From positions 1 to 5,900 of the forward strand of contig JASLEQ010000583.1 in the NCBI GenBank assembly GCA_030151135.1: a stretch of 5,900 bases of DNA, given 5' to 3'. Below the pieces are notes generated by a model. The model saw nothing but the letters and a program-made list of their open reading frames with translations, was not told the origin of the DNA and made no database searches. This document shows positions 1 through 4,998 of the stretch, one piece after another; within the stretch, counting starts at the first letter, position 1; every line of letters starts with the position of its first letter. The DNA is from Candidatus Sulfotelmatobacter sp. (GTDB lineage Bacteria; Acidobacteriota; Terriglobia; Terriglobales; SbA1). The translations under genes and the position numbers were made by a program.

Positions 1-198
1 CTGGATGTACACGATTTCGTCTTCAAGAGAGTGCGCGGCCGGCTGTATCTCTCGTGCCATTGCACCCTTTCCGATAGCCTGTCACTTGCCCGCGTCCACG
101 ACATCCAGACCGAACTCGAAATTCGCTTCAAACAGGACGCGCCTGAGTTGTTCCGCGTCCTGATTCATCCAGAACCCAGCACTGACAACCGGAGATAG
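1..198 (+). CDS. Cation diffusion facilitator (CDF) transporter, C-terminal fragment
   Basis: Frame 1 is open from the window edge to a TAG at 196-198 and gives the last 65 residues of a protein whose start lies outside the window. The fragment matches the cytoplasmic dimerisation domain of CDF metal exporters (FieF/YiiP/CzcD type). It has VHDFVFKRVRGRLYLSCHC near residues 3-21, then a helix containing VHDIQTELE at 32-40, and ends in the family's closing IHPEP at 55-59. His20, His33 and His56 sit where this domain usually carries metal ligands. The Asp of the common HxDP ending is Glu here. Known members are inner-membrane dimers that exchange Zn2+, Fe2+ or other divalent metals for protons. 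The metal cannot be told from this piece. The stop lies 5 nt before the OsmC-like GTG start, so the two genes are probably co-transcribed and translationally coupled. Confidence 0.82.
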   Translation: MDVHDFVFKRVRGRLYLSCHCTLSDSLSLARVHDIQTELEIRFKQDAPELFRVLIHPEPSTDNRR

Positions 199-203
199 GA
201 AAC

Positions 204-620
204 GTGATATCCGCAAAAGCGATTTGGACGGAAAACGAACGTTATATTGGCGAGGCCACATCTCACCACGCCATCGTGATGGATACGGCAAAAGAGAAGA
301 CCGCCAACACGCCGATGGAGCTTGTGCTCATCGCGCTTTGCGGCTGTACGGCTTCCGACGTGGTCGGAATCCTCCGCAAAAAACGCGAGCCCTTCACCAG
401 TCTGGAAGTGAGTGCCGACGGCGATCGGGCGGAAGGCTACCCGGCGGTATACACGCACATCAATTTGAAATATCGTGTGAGCGGTAAGGTGTCACAGAAG
501 GCGATGGAAGACGCCGTCCGGCTCTCGAAAGAGAAATATTGCTCAGTGTCGGCCATGCTGGAAAAGACGGCCAAGATCAAGGTTGTGATTGAATACCTGG
601 ACGAAGCCATCGCGTCCTGA
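204..620 (+). CDS. OsmC/YhfA-type thiol peroxidase family protein
   Basis: This 138-residue protein has the usual length and layout of the OsmC/Ohr superfamily. An N-terminal beta-rich part is followed by TPMELVLIALCGCTASDV (36-53), with the peroxidatic-type Cys at 48, and a second conserved Cys at 113 in KYCSVSAML. Both catalytic cysteines are therefore present. Known members are dimeric cytoplasmic enzymes that reduce organic hydroperoxides. The YhfA-like branch, which this short form resembles most, is less well characterised, so the substrate is open. Cys46 is an extra cysteine two residues before Cys48. The start is a GTG. A purine-rich GGAG (191-194) and AGGA (197-200) lie before it and overlap the end of the upstream CDF gene, which supports this start and suggests coupling. 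A glutaredoxin gene follows after 27 nt and could supply reducing power, which is an inference. Confidence 0.88.
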   Translation: MISAKAIWTENERYIGEATSHHAIVMDTAKEKTANTPMELVLIALCGCTASDVVGILRKKREPFTSLEVSADGDRAEGYPAVYTHINLKYRVSGKVSQKAMEDAVRLSKEKYCSVSAMLEKTAKIKVVIEYLDEAIAS

Positions 621-647
621 GAGGCAGCAGCGCATCCGATAACCGTC

Positions 648-911
648 ATGCCACACATCGTCCTTTTCACGCAGCCCGGATGCTTTTCCTGCGAGCTCAT
701 GCGGATCTATCTCGAGGCGCGTGAAATCACATTTGAAGAGCGCGATATCAGTAAGGACGCTGAAGCCCGGCGCGTCATGACCGAGACGTGCGAGAGCAAC
801 GAAACTCCAACGCTGCTGATCGACGGAGAGCCCGTTGTTGGATTCGATCCCGCGCTGCTTGACCAGATCCTCGATCCCGCCCCATCATCGGATTCGGTAC
901 CCGAAAGCTGA
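648..911 (+). CDS. Glutaredoxin-like small thiol-disulfide oxidoreductase
   Basis: This 87-residue protein has a single glutaredoxin/thioredoxin fold. The first strand runs into a dithiol active site CFSC (12-15) after FTQPG. The ERDIS segment (31-35) follows, then the cis-proline loop ETPTLLIDGEPVVGFDP (52-68), in which TP54 and the GFD turn match glutaredoxins and NrdH-like redoxins. A short disordered tail ends the protein. Such proteins are cytoplasmic and reduce protein or glutathione mixed disulfides. CFSC is not the classical CPYC, so the electron donor (glutathione, bacillithiol-like thiol or thioredoxin reductase) cannot be assigned. No clear Shine-Dalgarno precedes the ATG; the nearest purine-rich stretch (GAGAGG, 619-624) is over 20 nt away at the end of the OsmC-like gene, so translation may depend on coupling. 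Its TGA overlaps a CTG (CTGA, 908-911) that may start the next gene. Confidence 0.88.
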   Translation: MPHIVLFTQPGCFSCELMRIYLEAREITFEERDISKDAEARRVMTETCESNETPTLLIDGEPVVGFDPALLDQILDPAPSSDSVPES

Positions 912-1000
912 ACTCTTCTACTTACAGGCACGCTAAGCATCCCCTGCGCGGAGTTCTGTTTATCGCTTCCGCTGCATTTCTATGGGGAGTCTCCGCCTCC
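908..1000 (+). other. Probable N-terminal coding extension of the EamA transporter
   Basis: The frame of the downstream EamA gene is open back to a TGA at 860-862. From 944 to 1000 it encodes PLRGVLFIASAAFLWGVSAS, which is a typical first EamA transmembrane helix, so this segment is very likely translated. Between 863 and 1000 there is no in-frame ATG, GTG or TTG. CTG codons are present at 908, 944 and 956. CTG 908 overlaps the glutaredoxin stop as CTGA and follows a purine-rich GAAAG (903-907), which makes it the best candidate. It would add 31 residues and give a 328-residue protein. CTG 944 would also keep the helix. A sequencing error that removed a normal start is the alternative. Confidence 0.6.
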
Positions 1001-1894
1001 ATGGGCCGCGCTGTCTTCACGGGCAAACTGCAGCTTCCCGGAGAAGCGTTGCATCCGATCGATCCTCTCATCCTTTCGCAAACCAGGACTACGTTTTCGC
1101 TGCTTGTTCTTCTCCCGCTGCTGGCCGCGCGTGGGGGATGGAAACGCATCCAGATTCCCACGCCCGATCTCATCCAATGCCTCGTTCTCGGGATGCTCGG
1201 CGTGGCGGCATCGAACTACTTCTATTACGTCGCCATCCAGCGGACCAGCGTCGCCGTCGCCATCATTCTGCAATACACGGCGCCGGTATGGGTCTTGCTG
1301 TATGTCGTCGCTCGCGGACAACAGAAGCTGTCGTTCCAGAAGATCGCCGCCGTTGCGGTGGCAATTGCCGGAATCGCTTTCGCCATCGGCATTGTCGGCG
1401 GGAAATCTGCCGCGCCCTTCCACCTCGATCGCTGGGGACTGATCGCCGCCATGCTGGCATCATTCTCGTTTGCGTTCTACAACATTGGCGGGCACAGCAT
1501 CCTGGCCCGGTATGACCGCTGGCGCGTGTTGACGTGGACACTAGCCTCTGCGGCTGCCTTCTGGCTGGTGGTCAATCCTCCGTGGAAAGTCGCTGGTACG
1601 CATTACACGCTGGCACAGTGGGAATTTCTCTTCGTCTTCTCGATGATCTCGGTGCTGGGATCGTTCTCTCTCTATTTCCTCGGATTGCAACACCTCGAGC
1701 CGACGCGCGCCATCATCGCGAGTTGCCTCGAGCCGGTGTTCTCCATACTGCTGGCGGCAGCTCTGCTGGGTGAAGGCGTGAAGCCAATCCAAACCCTGGG
1801 AATCGTGCTGGTGCTATCGGCGATCGTCATCGTGCAGCTGCCAGGGAGAGGAACACAAGAGGGGGATGCAGTTGTCATCGATCCCATCGAATAG
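1001..1894 (+). CDS. EamA/DMT-superfamily membrane transporter (10-TMS type)
   Basis: The span from the first ATG encodes 297 residues, strongly hydrophobic, with the two tandem EamA repeats of the drug/metabolite transporter superfamily. The first repeat ends with SNYFYYVAIQRTSVAVAIIL and QYTAPVWVLL (71-100). The second ends with the family signature EPVFSILLAAALLGE (244-258), then a last helix and a polar tail. Members are inner-membrane carriers, often exporters of amino acids, purines or other metabolites, and the substrate cannot be predicted here. Starting at this ATG would remove most of the first helix, whose code lies in frame at 944-1000, so the true start is probably upstream at a CTG. 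It is the last gene of the + strand group after the OsmC-like and glutaredoxin genes. It ends 23 nt before the convergent MFS gene, with no obvious terminator between them. Confidence 0.87.
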   Translation: MGRAVFTGKLQLPGEALHPIDPLILSQTRTTFSLLVLLPLLAARGGWKRIQIPTPDLIQCLVLGMLGVAASNYFYYVAIQRTSVAVAIILQYTAPVWVLLYVVARGQQKLSFQKIAAVAVAIAGIAFAIGIVGGKSAAPFHLDRWGLIAAMLASFSFAFYNIGGHSILARYDRWRVLTWTLASAAAFWLVVNPPWKVAGTHYTLAQWEFLFVFSMISVLGSFSLYFLGLQHLEPTRAIIASCLEPVFSILLAAALLGEGVKPIQTLGIVLVLSAIVIVQLPGRGTQEGDAVVIDPIE

Positions 1895-1917
1895 CGACTG
1901 ACCAAACAACGAATCCG

Positions 1918-3192
1918 CTACTGCAGTGTCTTTCCCTTTGTCTCCGGCAACTGCGTCGTCATGAGTGCCGCCAGCAGATATCCTGCCGCACACAAGTAGA
2001 ATGCCCAGCTTAATCCCTTCGCCTGCCCTACGCGTCCAATGACCAGTGGGGCCAGCGAACTCATGGTCCTCGCCCCGTTATAAGTGAAGCCGAGCGCGCG
2101 CGCCCGCACGGCAGTAGGGAAGATCTCGCTACCCATGATGCCCGATCCGGAGAACAGTCCTGTACCAAAGAATGCGACCAGGGTGCCAACAACTAGCAGC
2201 ACGGATTGCGATCGAGCTGCCGCGTACACTGGGATCAGCAAGGCCGCGGCCACCGCGTAGAGCAAGAATGCTTTCCGTCGTCCGATGGCGTCGGCGACCC
2301 ATCCAAAGCTCGCATATCCTGGAAACATTCCGAACAGGTTGAGAACGACCATCAGAGTCGTCATCCCAAACACGCCGAATCCGCGGCCACCTTGCTCGAC
2401 TGGCAGCGACAGATATGGCGGGATCCAGGTGAAAAGTCCCCACCATGCAAACAATGCGAAAAAGTTAAAGAACAAAAGCGCCAGTGTGTGCCGAACTAAC
2501 GGAGGCCGGAAGATGGCACGGGTTGGAACATCAGTCGATCTCTCGGCGTGCCCATGCGAAAGCCCGGCAGCATTTTTAGCGTCCGTCGACTTTCCTTTCC
2601 ACATTTCCGATTCGGGTACGCTTCGTTGGATCCACAGCGCCACCAGCGCTGGAAGAATCCCGACGAAAAACACAGCTCGCCACCCATAATGGCGCGCGAC
2701 CGGACCCGCCACCAGGGCGGCTGCCGCGAATCCCAAGGCCCACGAACTCTGTACAATCGCGAGTGCCTTCGCACGTAAATCGGTCGGCCAGGTTTCCGCG
2801 ACTAAAGTCGCGCCGGTATTCCATTCGCCGCCCATGCCGAGGCCGAGCAGGAATCGAGCCAACGCCAGCATCGCGATACTGGTTGCCAAGCCAGACGCAA
2901 ACGAGCACACGGAATAGGTCAGGATGCTGGCCATCAGTGCGCGTTTTCGACCGATCCGGTCCGCCAACACCCCAAACAGGAGGCCGCCAATTCCAGATGC
3001 CAGGAGCGTCAACGTGCCCAGCGATCCCGCAGTCGTCTTGCTCATGCCGAGATCGCGCATGAGCATCGCAAGCACGAGCGAATACAACATGGCATCGAAC
3101 GCGTCGAGCGCCCATCCCATGGCGGCCGCCAGAAGTGTTCGCCGTTGAGCGGGTGTAGCCTGTCGAATCAGTTGTAGAGGACCTATCGCCAT
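1918..3192 (-). CDS. MFS transporter, metabolite:H+ symporter (sialate/carboxylate-like) group
   Basis: The 424 residues form a full-length 12-helix major facilitator. The first helix carries the acidic pair of LDAFDAMLYS (Asp30, Asp33). MFS motif A is GVLADRIGRKRA (74-85), followed by RFLLGLGMGGEWNTG (113-127), a hydrophilic central loop around residues 190-230, and a second six-helix half that ends in LPETKGKTL. The LDxFD pair and the GGEW motif point to the sialate:H+ or aromatic acid:H+ symporter-like groups, which import organic acids (lactate, shikimate, sialic acid or aromatic acids) with protons across the inner membrane. The exact substrate is not readable. The ATG start fits the family's short N-terminus (QRRTLLAAAMGWALDAFD), although no good ribosome site precedes it. 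No enzyme of a matching catabolic pathway lies in the window. Confidence 0.92.
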   Translation of the reverse strand: MAIGPLQLIRQATPAQRRTLLAAAMGWALDAFDAMLYSLVLAMLMRDLGMSKTTAGSLGTLTLLASGIGGLLFGVLADRIGRKRALMASILTYSVCSFASGLATSIAMLALARFLLGLGMGGEWNTGATLVAETWPTDLRAKALAIVQSSWALGFAAAALVAGPVARHYGWRAVFFVGILPALVALWIQRSVPESEMWKGKSTDAKNAAGLSHGHAERSTDVPTRAIFRPPLVRHTLALLFFNFFALFAWWGLFTWIPPYLSLPVEQGGRGFGVFGMTTLMVVLNLFGMFPGYASFGWVADAIGRRKAFLLYAVAAALLIPVYAAARSQSVLLVVGTLVAFFGTGLFSGSGIMGSEIFPTAVRARALGFTYNGARTMSSLAPLVIGRVGQAKGLSWAFYLCAAGYLLAALMTTQLPETKGKTLQ

Positions 3193-3224
3193 GAGAACGT
3201 TTCGCGGTCGGGCGATTGTAACGA

Positions 3225-3252
3225 ATTAATAGGGGCCGAGGGTCTTTGTTAA
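3225..3252 (-). promoter_or_regulatory. Weak sigma70-like promoter candidate for the MFS gene
   Basis: Read on the minus strand, TTAACA (3252-3247) lies 15 nt before TATTAA (3231-3226), or 16 nt before the overlapping ATTAAT. Transcription would start about 30 nt upstream of the MFS ATG. The matches are partial and the spacer is short. A separate TACAAT (3220-3215) is a better -10 but has no matching -35. Confidence 0.3.
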
Positions 3253-3257
3253 GAAAG

Positions 3258-3275
3258 CGAACTTCCGGTTCGGAA
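3258..3275. repeat. Two overlapping inverted repeats, possible operator
   Basis: CGAAC (3258-3262) and GTTCG (3268-3272) form an inverted repeat around TTCCG. The same TTCCG (3263-3267) pairs with CGGAA (3271-3275) around GTT. The two palindromes share bases and exclude each other as hairpins. They lie between the divergent genes, just upstream of the MFS promoter candidate, where an operator could sit. The arms are only five bases, so chance is possible. Confidence 0.3.
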
Positions 3276-3331
3276 ACGTACCTCGACATTGTCTGTGCTC
3301 GACGACGGTGCCTTTCTGCTCCAACTCAAAC

Positions 3332-3383
3332 GTTACTCCGGGTTACTAAGGTGCTTTCCGCTTTACATCCGGTTGACATCCAG
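3332..3383 (+). promoter_or_regulatory. Helically phased TTAC direct repeats, possible response-regulator (Pho-box-like) site
   Basis: GTTACT occurs at 3332 and again 10 bp later at 3342. Further on, TTTACATCCGG (3362-3372) is followed directly by TTGACATCCAG (3373-3383), an 11-bp tandem repeat with two mismatches. The last unit contains a perfect -35 hexamer, TTGACA (3373-3378). TTNACA-type hexamers repeated every 11 bp are how PhoB/PhoP-family regulators bind, and the downstream gene is PstS-like. The sequence does not match the E. coli CTGTCAT consensus, so the link is inferred. Confidence 0.35.
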
Positions 3384-3401
3384 ACCTCACGTCTTCAGTA
3401 A
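3373..3401 (+). promoter_or_regulatory. Promoter candidate for the PstS-like gene
   Basis: A consensus TTGACA lies at 3373-3378. No good -10 follows at the normal distance; the closest are CAGTAA (3396-3401, 17-bp spacer) and AGTAAG one base later. A strong -35 with a poor -10 overlapping direct repeats fits an activator-dependent promoter, but this is weak evidence. The start of transcription would be about 35 nt before the ATG. Confidence 0.3.
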
Positions 3402-3441
3402 GCTGCAAAACATCCCCCAAACAAATAGCCTGAGGTCTCAT

Positions 3442-3885
3442 ATGAAACTGCGCTTCGCTATCCGTAGTGTCGCCTTCCTTTGCGCTGCCTTCACGCCGTG
3501 CTTTGCCCATCACACGGCGGTAATCGTGAACCGGGACAACGGTGTCGAAAATGTGACATCCGCACATCTCACAAAAATCGTTCGGGGCGAGATCAAGCAA
3601 TGGCCCGACGGCAAAGGCATCGTCCTTGTGCTTAATCGAGATTCAGCCGGAGCGAGGGCGGCGCTCGAGCATCTCACCAGGATGTCAGACGGCGAGTGGA
3701 GTTCGTTCTTGCAGGCGCACAAGGAGTCGATTCACTTCGTTGACTCCGACAGCGAGGTGTTGAAAGAAGTCCAGTCGGAAGCCGGCGCGGTAGGCCTGGT
3801 CGAGGTTCATTCGATCGACAACTCCGTCAACGTGATTCACGTCGATGGGAAACTTCCAATGGAGATCGGCTACCTGCCTCACTGA
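3442..3885 (+). CDS. Short secreted PstS-like (phosphate-binding-type) protein
   Basis: The protein has 147 residues from this ATG. It begins with a signal peptide: basic MKLRFAIR, a hydrophobic core, and likely cleavage after CFA (residue 22) before HHTAV. The mature part resembles the small stand-alone members of the PstS-like periplasmic binding fold: AVIVNRDNGVENVTSAHLTKIVRGEIKQWPDGKGI spans 26-60, NRDSAGARAAL 65-75, GEWSSFL 84-90, and the closing GAVGLVEV 115-122. Full PstS proteins are about twice as long, and the ligand-loop SGT found in them reads SAGA here, so phosphate binding is not assured. The start was chosen because TGAGGT (3431-3436) is well spaced before it and the signal peptide begins there. 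No pstC, pstA or pstB gene is nearby, so it is unlikely to be the sole receptor of a linked ABC importer. Confidence 0.8.
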   Translation: MKLRFAIRSVAFLCAAFTPCFAHHTAVIVNRDNGVENVTSAHLTKIVRGEIKQWPDGKGIVLVLNRDSAGARAALEHLTRMSDGEWSSFLQAHKESIHFVDSDSEVLKEVQSEAGAVGLVEVHSIDNSVNVIHVDGKLPMEIGYLPH

Positions 3886-3886
3886 A

Positions 3887-3927
3887 ATCGCTGGGGACTG
3901 TCGGTATCGTGTGCAGCGATATTTTCT
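3887..3927 (+). terminator. Intrinsic terminator candidate after the PstS-like gene
   Basis: ATCGCTG (3887-3893) and CAGCGAT (3914-3920) form a perfect 7-bp stem with a 20-nt loop, starting one base after the PstS-like stop codon. ATTTTCT follows the stem. The position at a convergent gene end supports a terminator. The long loop and the short T-run lower confidence. Confidence 0.5.
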
Positions 3928-3947
3928 GGGATTTCCAGGTTGCGGAA

Positions 3948-3972
3948 GAGAAAAGAACAGCGCTTCAGCGCC
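3948..3972 (-). terminator. Weak terminator candidate at the end of ribF
   Basis: On the minus strand, GCGC-TGAA-GCGC (3971-3960) forms a 4-bp hairpin, plus one possible G-U pair, with the ribF stop TGA in its loop. It is followed by TGTTCTTTTCTC. The stem is short, so it may be too weak to act alone. Confidence 0.25.
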
Positions 3973-4912
3973 CGCGCAGACTCAGCAAATGAAAATAGCG
4001 ACGGGCCTTCTTCACGTCCCGGGCTATCTGCTCCCGTAGCGCATCGACGGAAGGAAACTTAACCTCGTCTCTCAGGCGATCGAGAAAGCAGATCTCCACT
4101 TCGGTCTGAGGGATCAGTTCAATGGGATGGAAGTTGAGCAGGTGCGTCTCGATGGCAAAGAGTTCGTCGCCGAAGGTCGGTCGATTGCCAACGTTTGTCA
4201 CGGACTCGAACTGCTCCTTTGCGACGCGTGTGCACGTGATATAGACGCCGTCTTTGGGAACCAGTTCGTCGTACCGCGCCATGTTGATCGTAGGCACCGT
4301 GTACTTCGATCCATATCCGCGGCCTCGCCCGGGTACCCCAAGAATGCAGAAGGGGCGCGCGAGCAAATGCCGCGCCTTGCTGACCTGTCCACCGGCGATG
4401 AGTTTGCGAACCTGGCTGCTCGACACCGTCTCGCCGCGCAGTTTCATCTCCGGGTACTCCTTCACTGCGAATCCCATCTCGCGCCCAAAGTCGGCCAGCA
4501 TCTTCATATCGCCCACGGCCTTGTGACCGAAGCGGAAGTTGAATCCTTCATGTATTTCCTGCGCGTGCAACTTATCCTTCAGGATTCGCTCGGCAAAATC
4601 GCGCGGGCTCATCAGAGACAGATCTCTGCCGAACGGAAGCAGCAGCACTGCGTCCACTCGAGTGGATTCGAGCCAGCGCAGTTTCTCGGGGGCAGGCGTG
4701 AGCAATTTCAAACTCGCTTCAGGCTTTAAAATTCTCGCCGGATGCGGTTCGAACGTGACCGCAACAGCCTTGCCGCCGTTCGCTTTTGCCCGCGCAACAA
4801 TCTCGCTTAGCACGCGGGCGTGGGCGCGATGCACGCCATCGAAGTTCCCCACGCTGACGTATGTGGGCCCGAAGTCCGCCGGGACATCCTCGAGTTTGCG
4901 AAAGACAAACAT
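3965..4912 (-). CDS. ribF: Bifunctional riboflavin kinase / FMN adenylyltransferase (FAD synthetase)
   Basis: This 315-residue protein has the usual RibF length and both domains. It converts riboflavin to FMN and then FAD with two ATP in the cytoplasm. The N-terminal adenylyltransferase domain shows GNFDGVHRAH (22-31), TFEPHP (53-58), NFRFGHKAVGD (125-135) and VSSSQVRKL (163-171). The C-terminal kinase domain starts at LLARPF and has PTIN (207-210), GVYITCTRV (222-230), NVGNRPTFG (240-248) and the expected catalytic Glu255 in IETHLL. Two departures stand out. The Gly of the usual HxGH is Ala30. The glycine-rich nucleotide loop before PTxN reads GRGRGYGSKYTVPTIN instead of the common GfPTAN form. 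The start at MFVFRKLEDVP fits the family, although no clear Shine-Dalgarno is seen. It lies 86 nt downstream of the PhnP-like gene on the same strand and may share its transcript. Confidence 0.95.
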   Translation of the reverse strand: MFVFRKLEDVPADFGPTYVSVGNFDGVHRAHARVLSEIVARAKANGGKAVAVTFEPHPARILKPEASLKLLTPAPEKLRWLESTRVDAVLLLPFGRDLSLMSPRDFAERILKDKLHAQEIHEGFNFRFGHKAVGDMKMLADFGREMGFAVKEYPEMKLRGETVSSSQVRKLIAGGQVSKARHLLARPFCILGVPGRGRGYGSKYTVPTINMARYDELVPKDGVYITCTRVAKEQFESVTNVGNRPTFGDELFAIETHLLNFHPIELIPQTEVEICFLDRLRDEVKFPSVDALREQIARDVKKARRYFHLLSLRGR

Positions 4913-4998
4913 GAAATGACTTGTTGTTCGCTGGTCCGATCGTCAGCGCTTTGTTCCGTATCTGCTTAGTCAGTGGCTAGAAGGCTTCAACGAACGTT

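Larger units (their letters stand above)
3193..3441. other. Divergent intergenic region between the MFS and PstS-like genes
   Basis: This 249-nt stretch separates two divergent starts and should hold both promoters. A longer reading frame runs from a TTG at 3289 into the PstS-like gene. Its extra 51 residues do not look like a secretion signal and are followed by a clear ribosome site and signal peptide, so I treat 3289-3441 as non-coding. The region contains an overlapping pair of inverted repeats at 3258-3275, phased TTAC-type direct repeats at 3332-3383, a TTGACA hexamer at 3373-3378, and possible minus-strand promoter elements at 3225-3252. Confidence 0.6.

Noticed and set aside
980..1423. 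Open frame of 147 codons on the - strand inside the EamA gene
   Set aside because: Its charged, low-complexity translation is a shadow of the hydrophobic EamA frame, which carries clear transporter motifs.
1428..1441. A 14-base exact repeat (ATCGCTGGGGACTG) at 1428-1441 and 3887-3900
   Set aside because: One copy lies inside EamA coding sequence (Arg-Trp-Gly-Leu) and the other in a terminator-like stem. There is no extended similarity, so chance is likely.
1895..1917. Possible bidirectional terminator between the convergent EamA and MFS genes
   Set aside because: The 23-nt gap contains no inverted repeat or T-run.
2576..3289. Open frame of 237 codons on the - strand overlapping the MFS gene and its upstream region
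   Set aside because: It overlaps the motif-rich MFS frame on the same strand in another phase. Its translation is Arg/Gly-rich and lacks family features.
3289..3441. Longer version of the PstS-like protein from a TTG at 3289
   Set aside because: The added 51 residues precede a clear signal peptide that would then be internal. ATG 3442 has a well-spaced TGAGGT, and the TTG has no such site.
4127..4729. Open frame of 200 codons on the + strand opposite ribF
   Set aside because: ribF on the other strand has every family motif. The opposing frame has no recognisable domain and is rich in Arg, His and Gln, as expected of an antisense shadow in GC-rich coding DNA.
4913..4998. Separate promoter or riboswitch (such as an FMN element) before ribF
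   Set aside because: The gap of 86 nt is too short for a full FMN riboswitch. No conserved RFN-element blocks and no convincing -35/-10 pair were seen.
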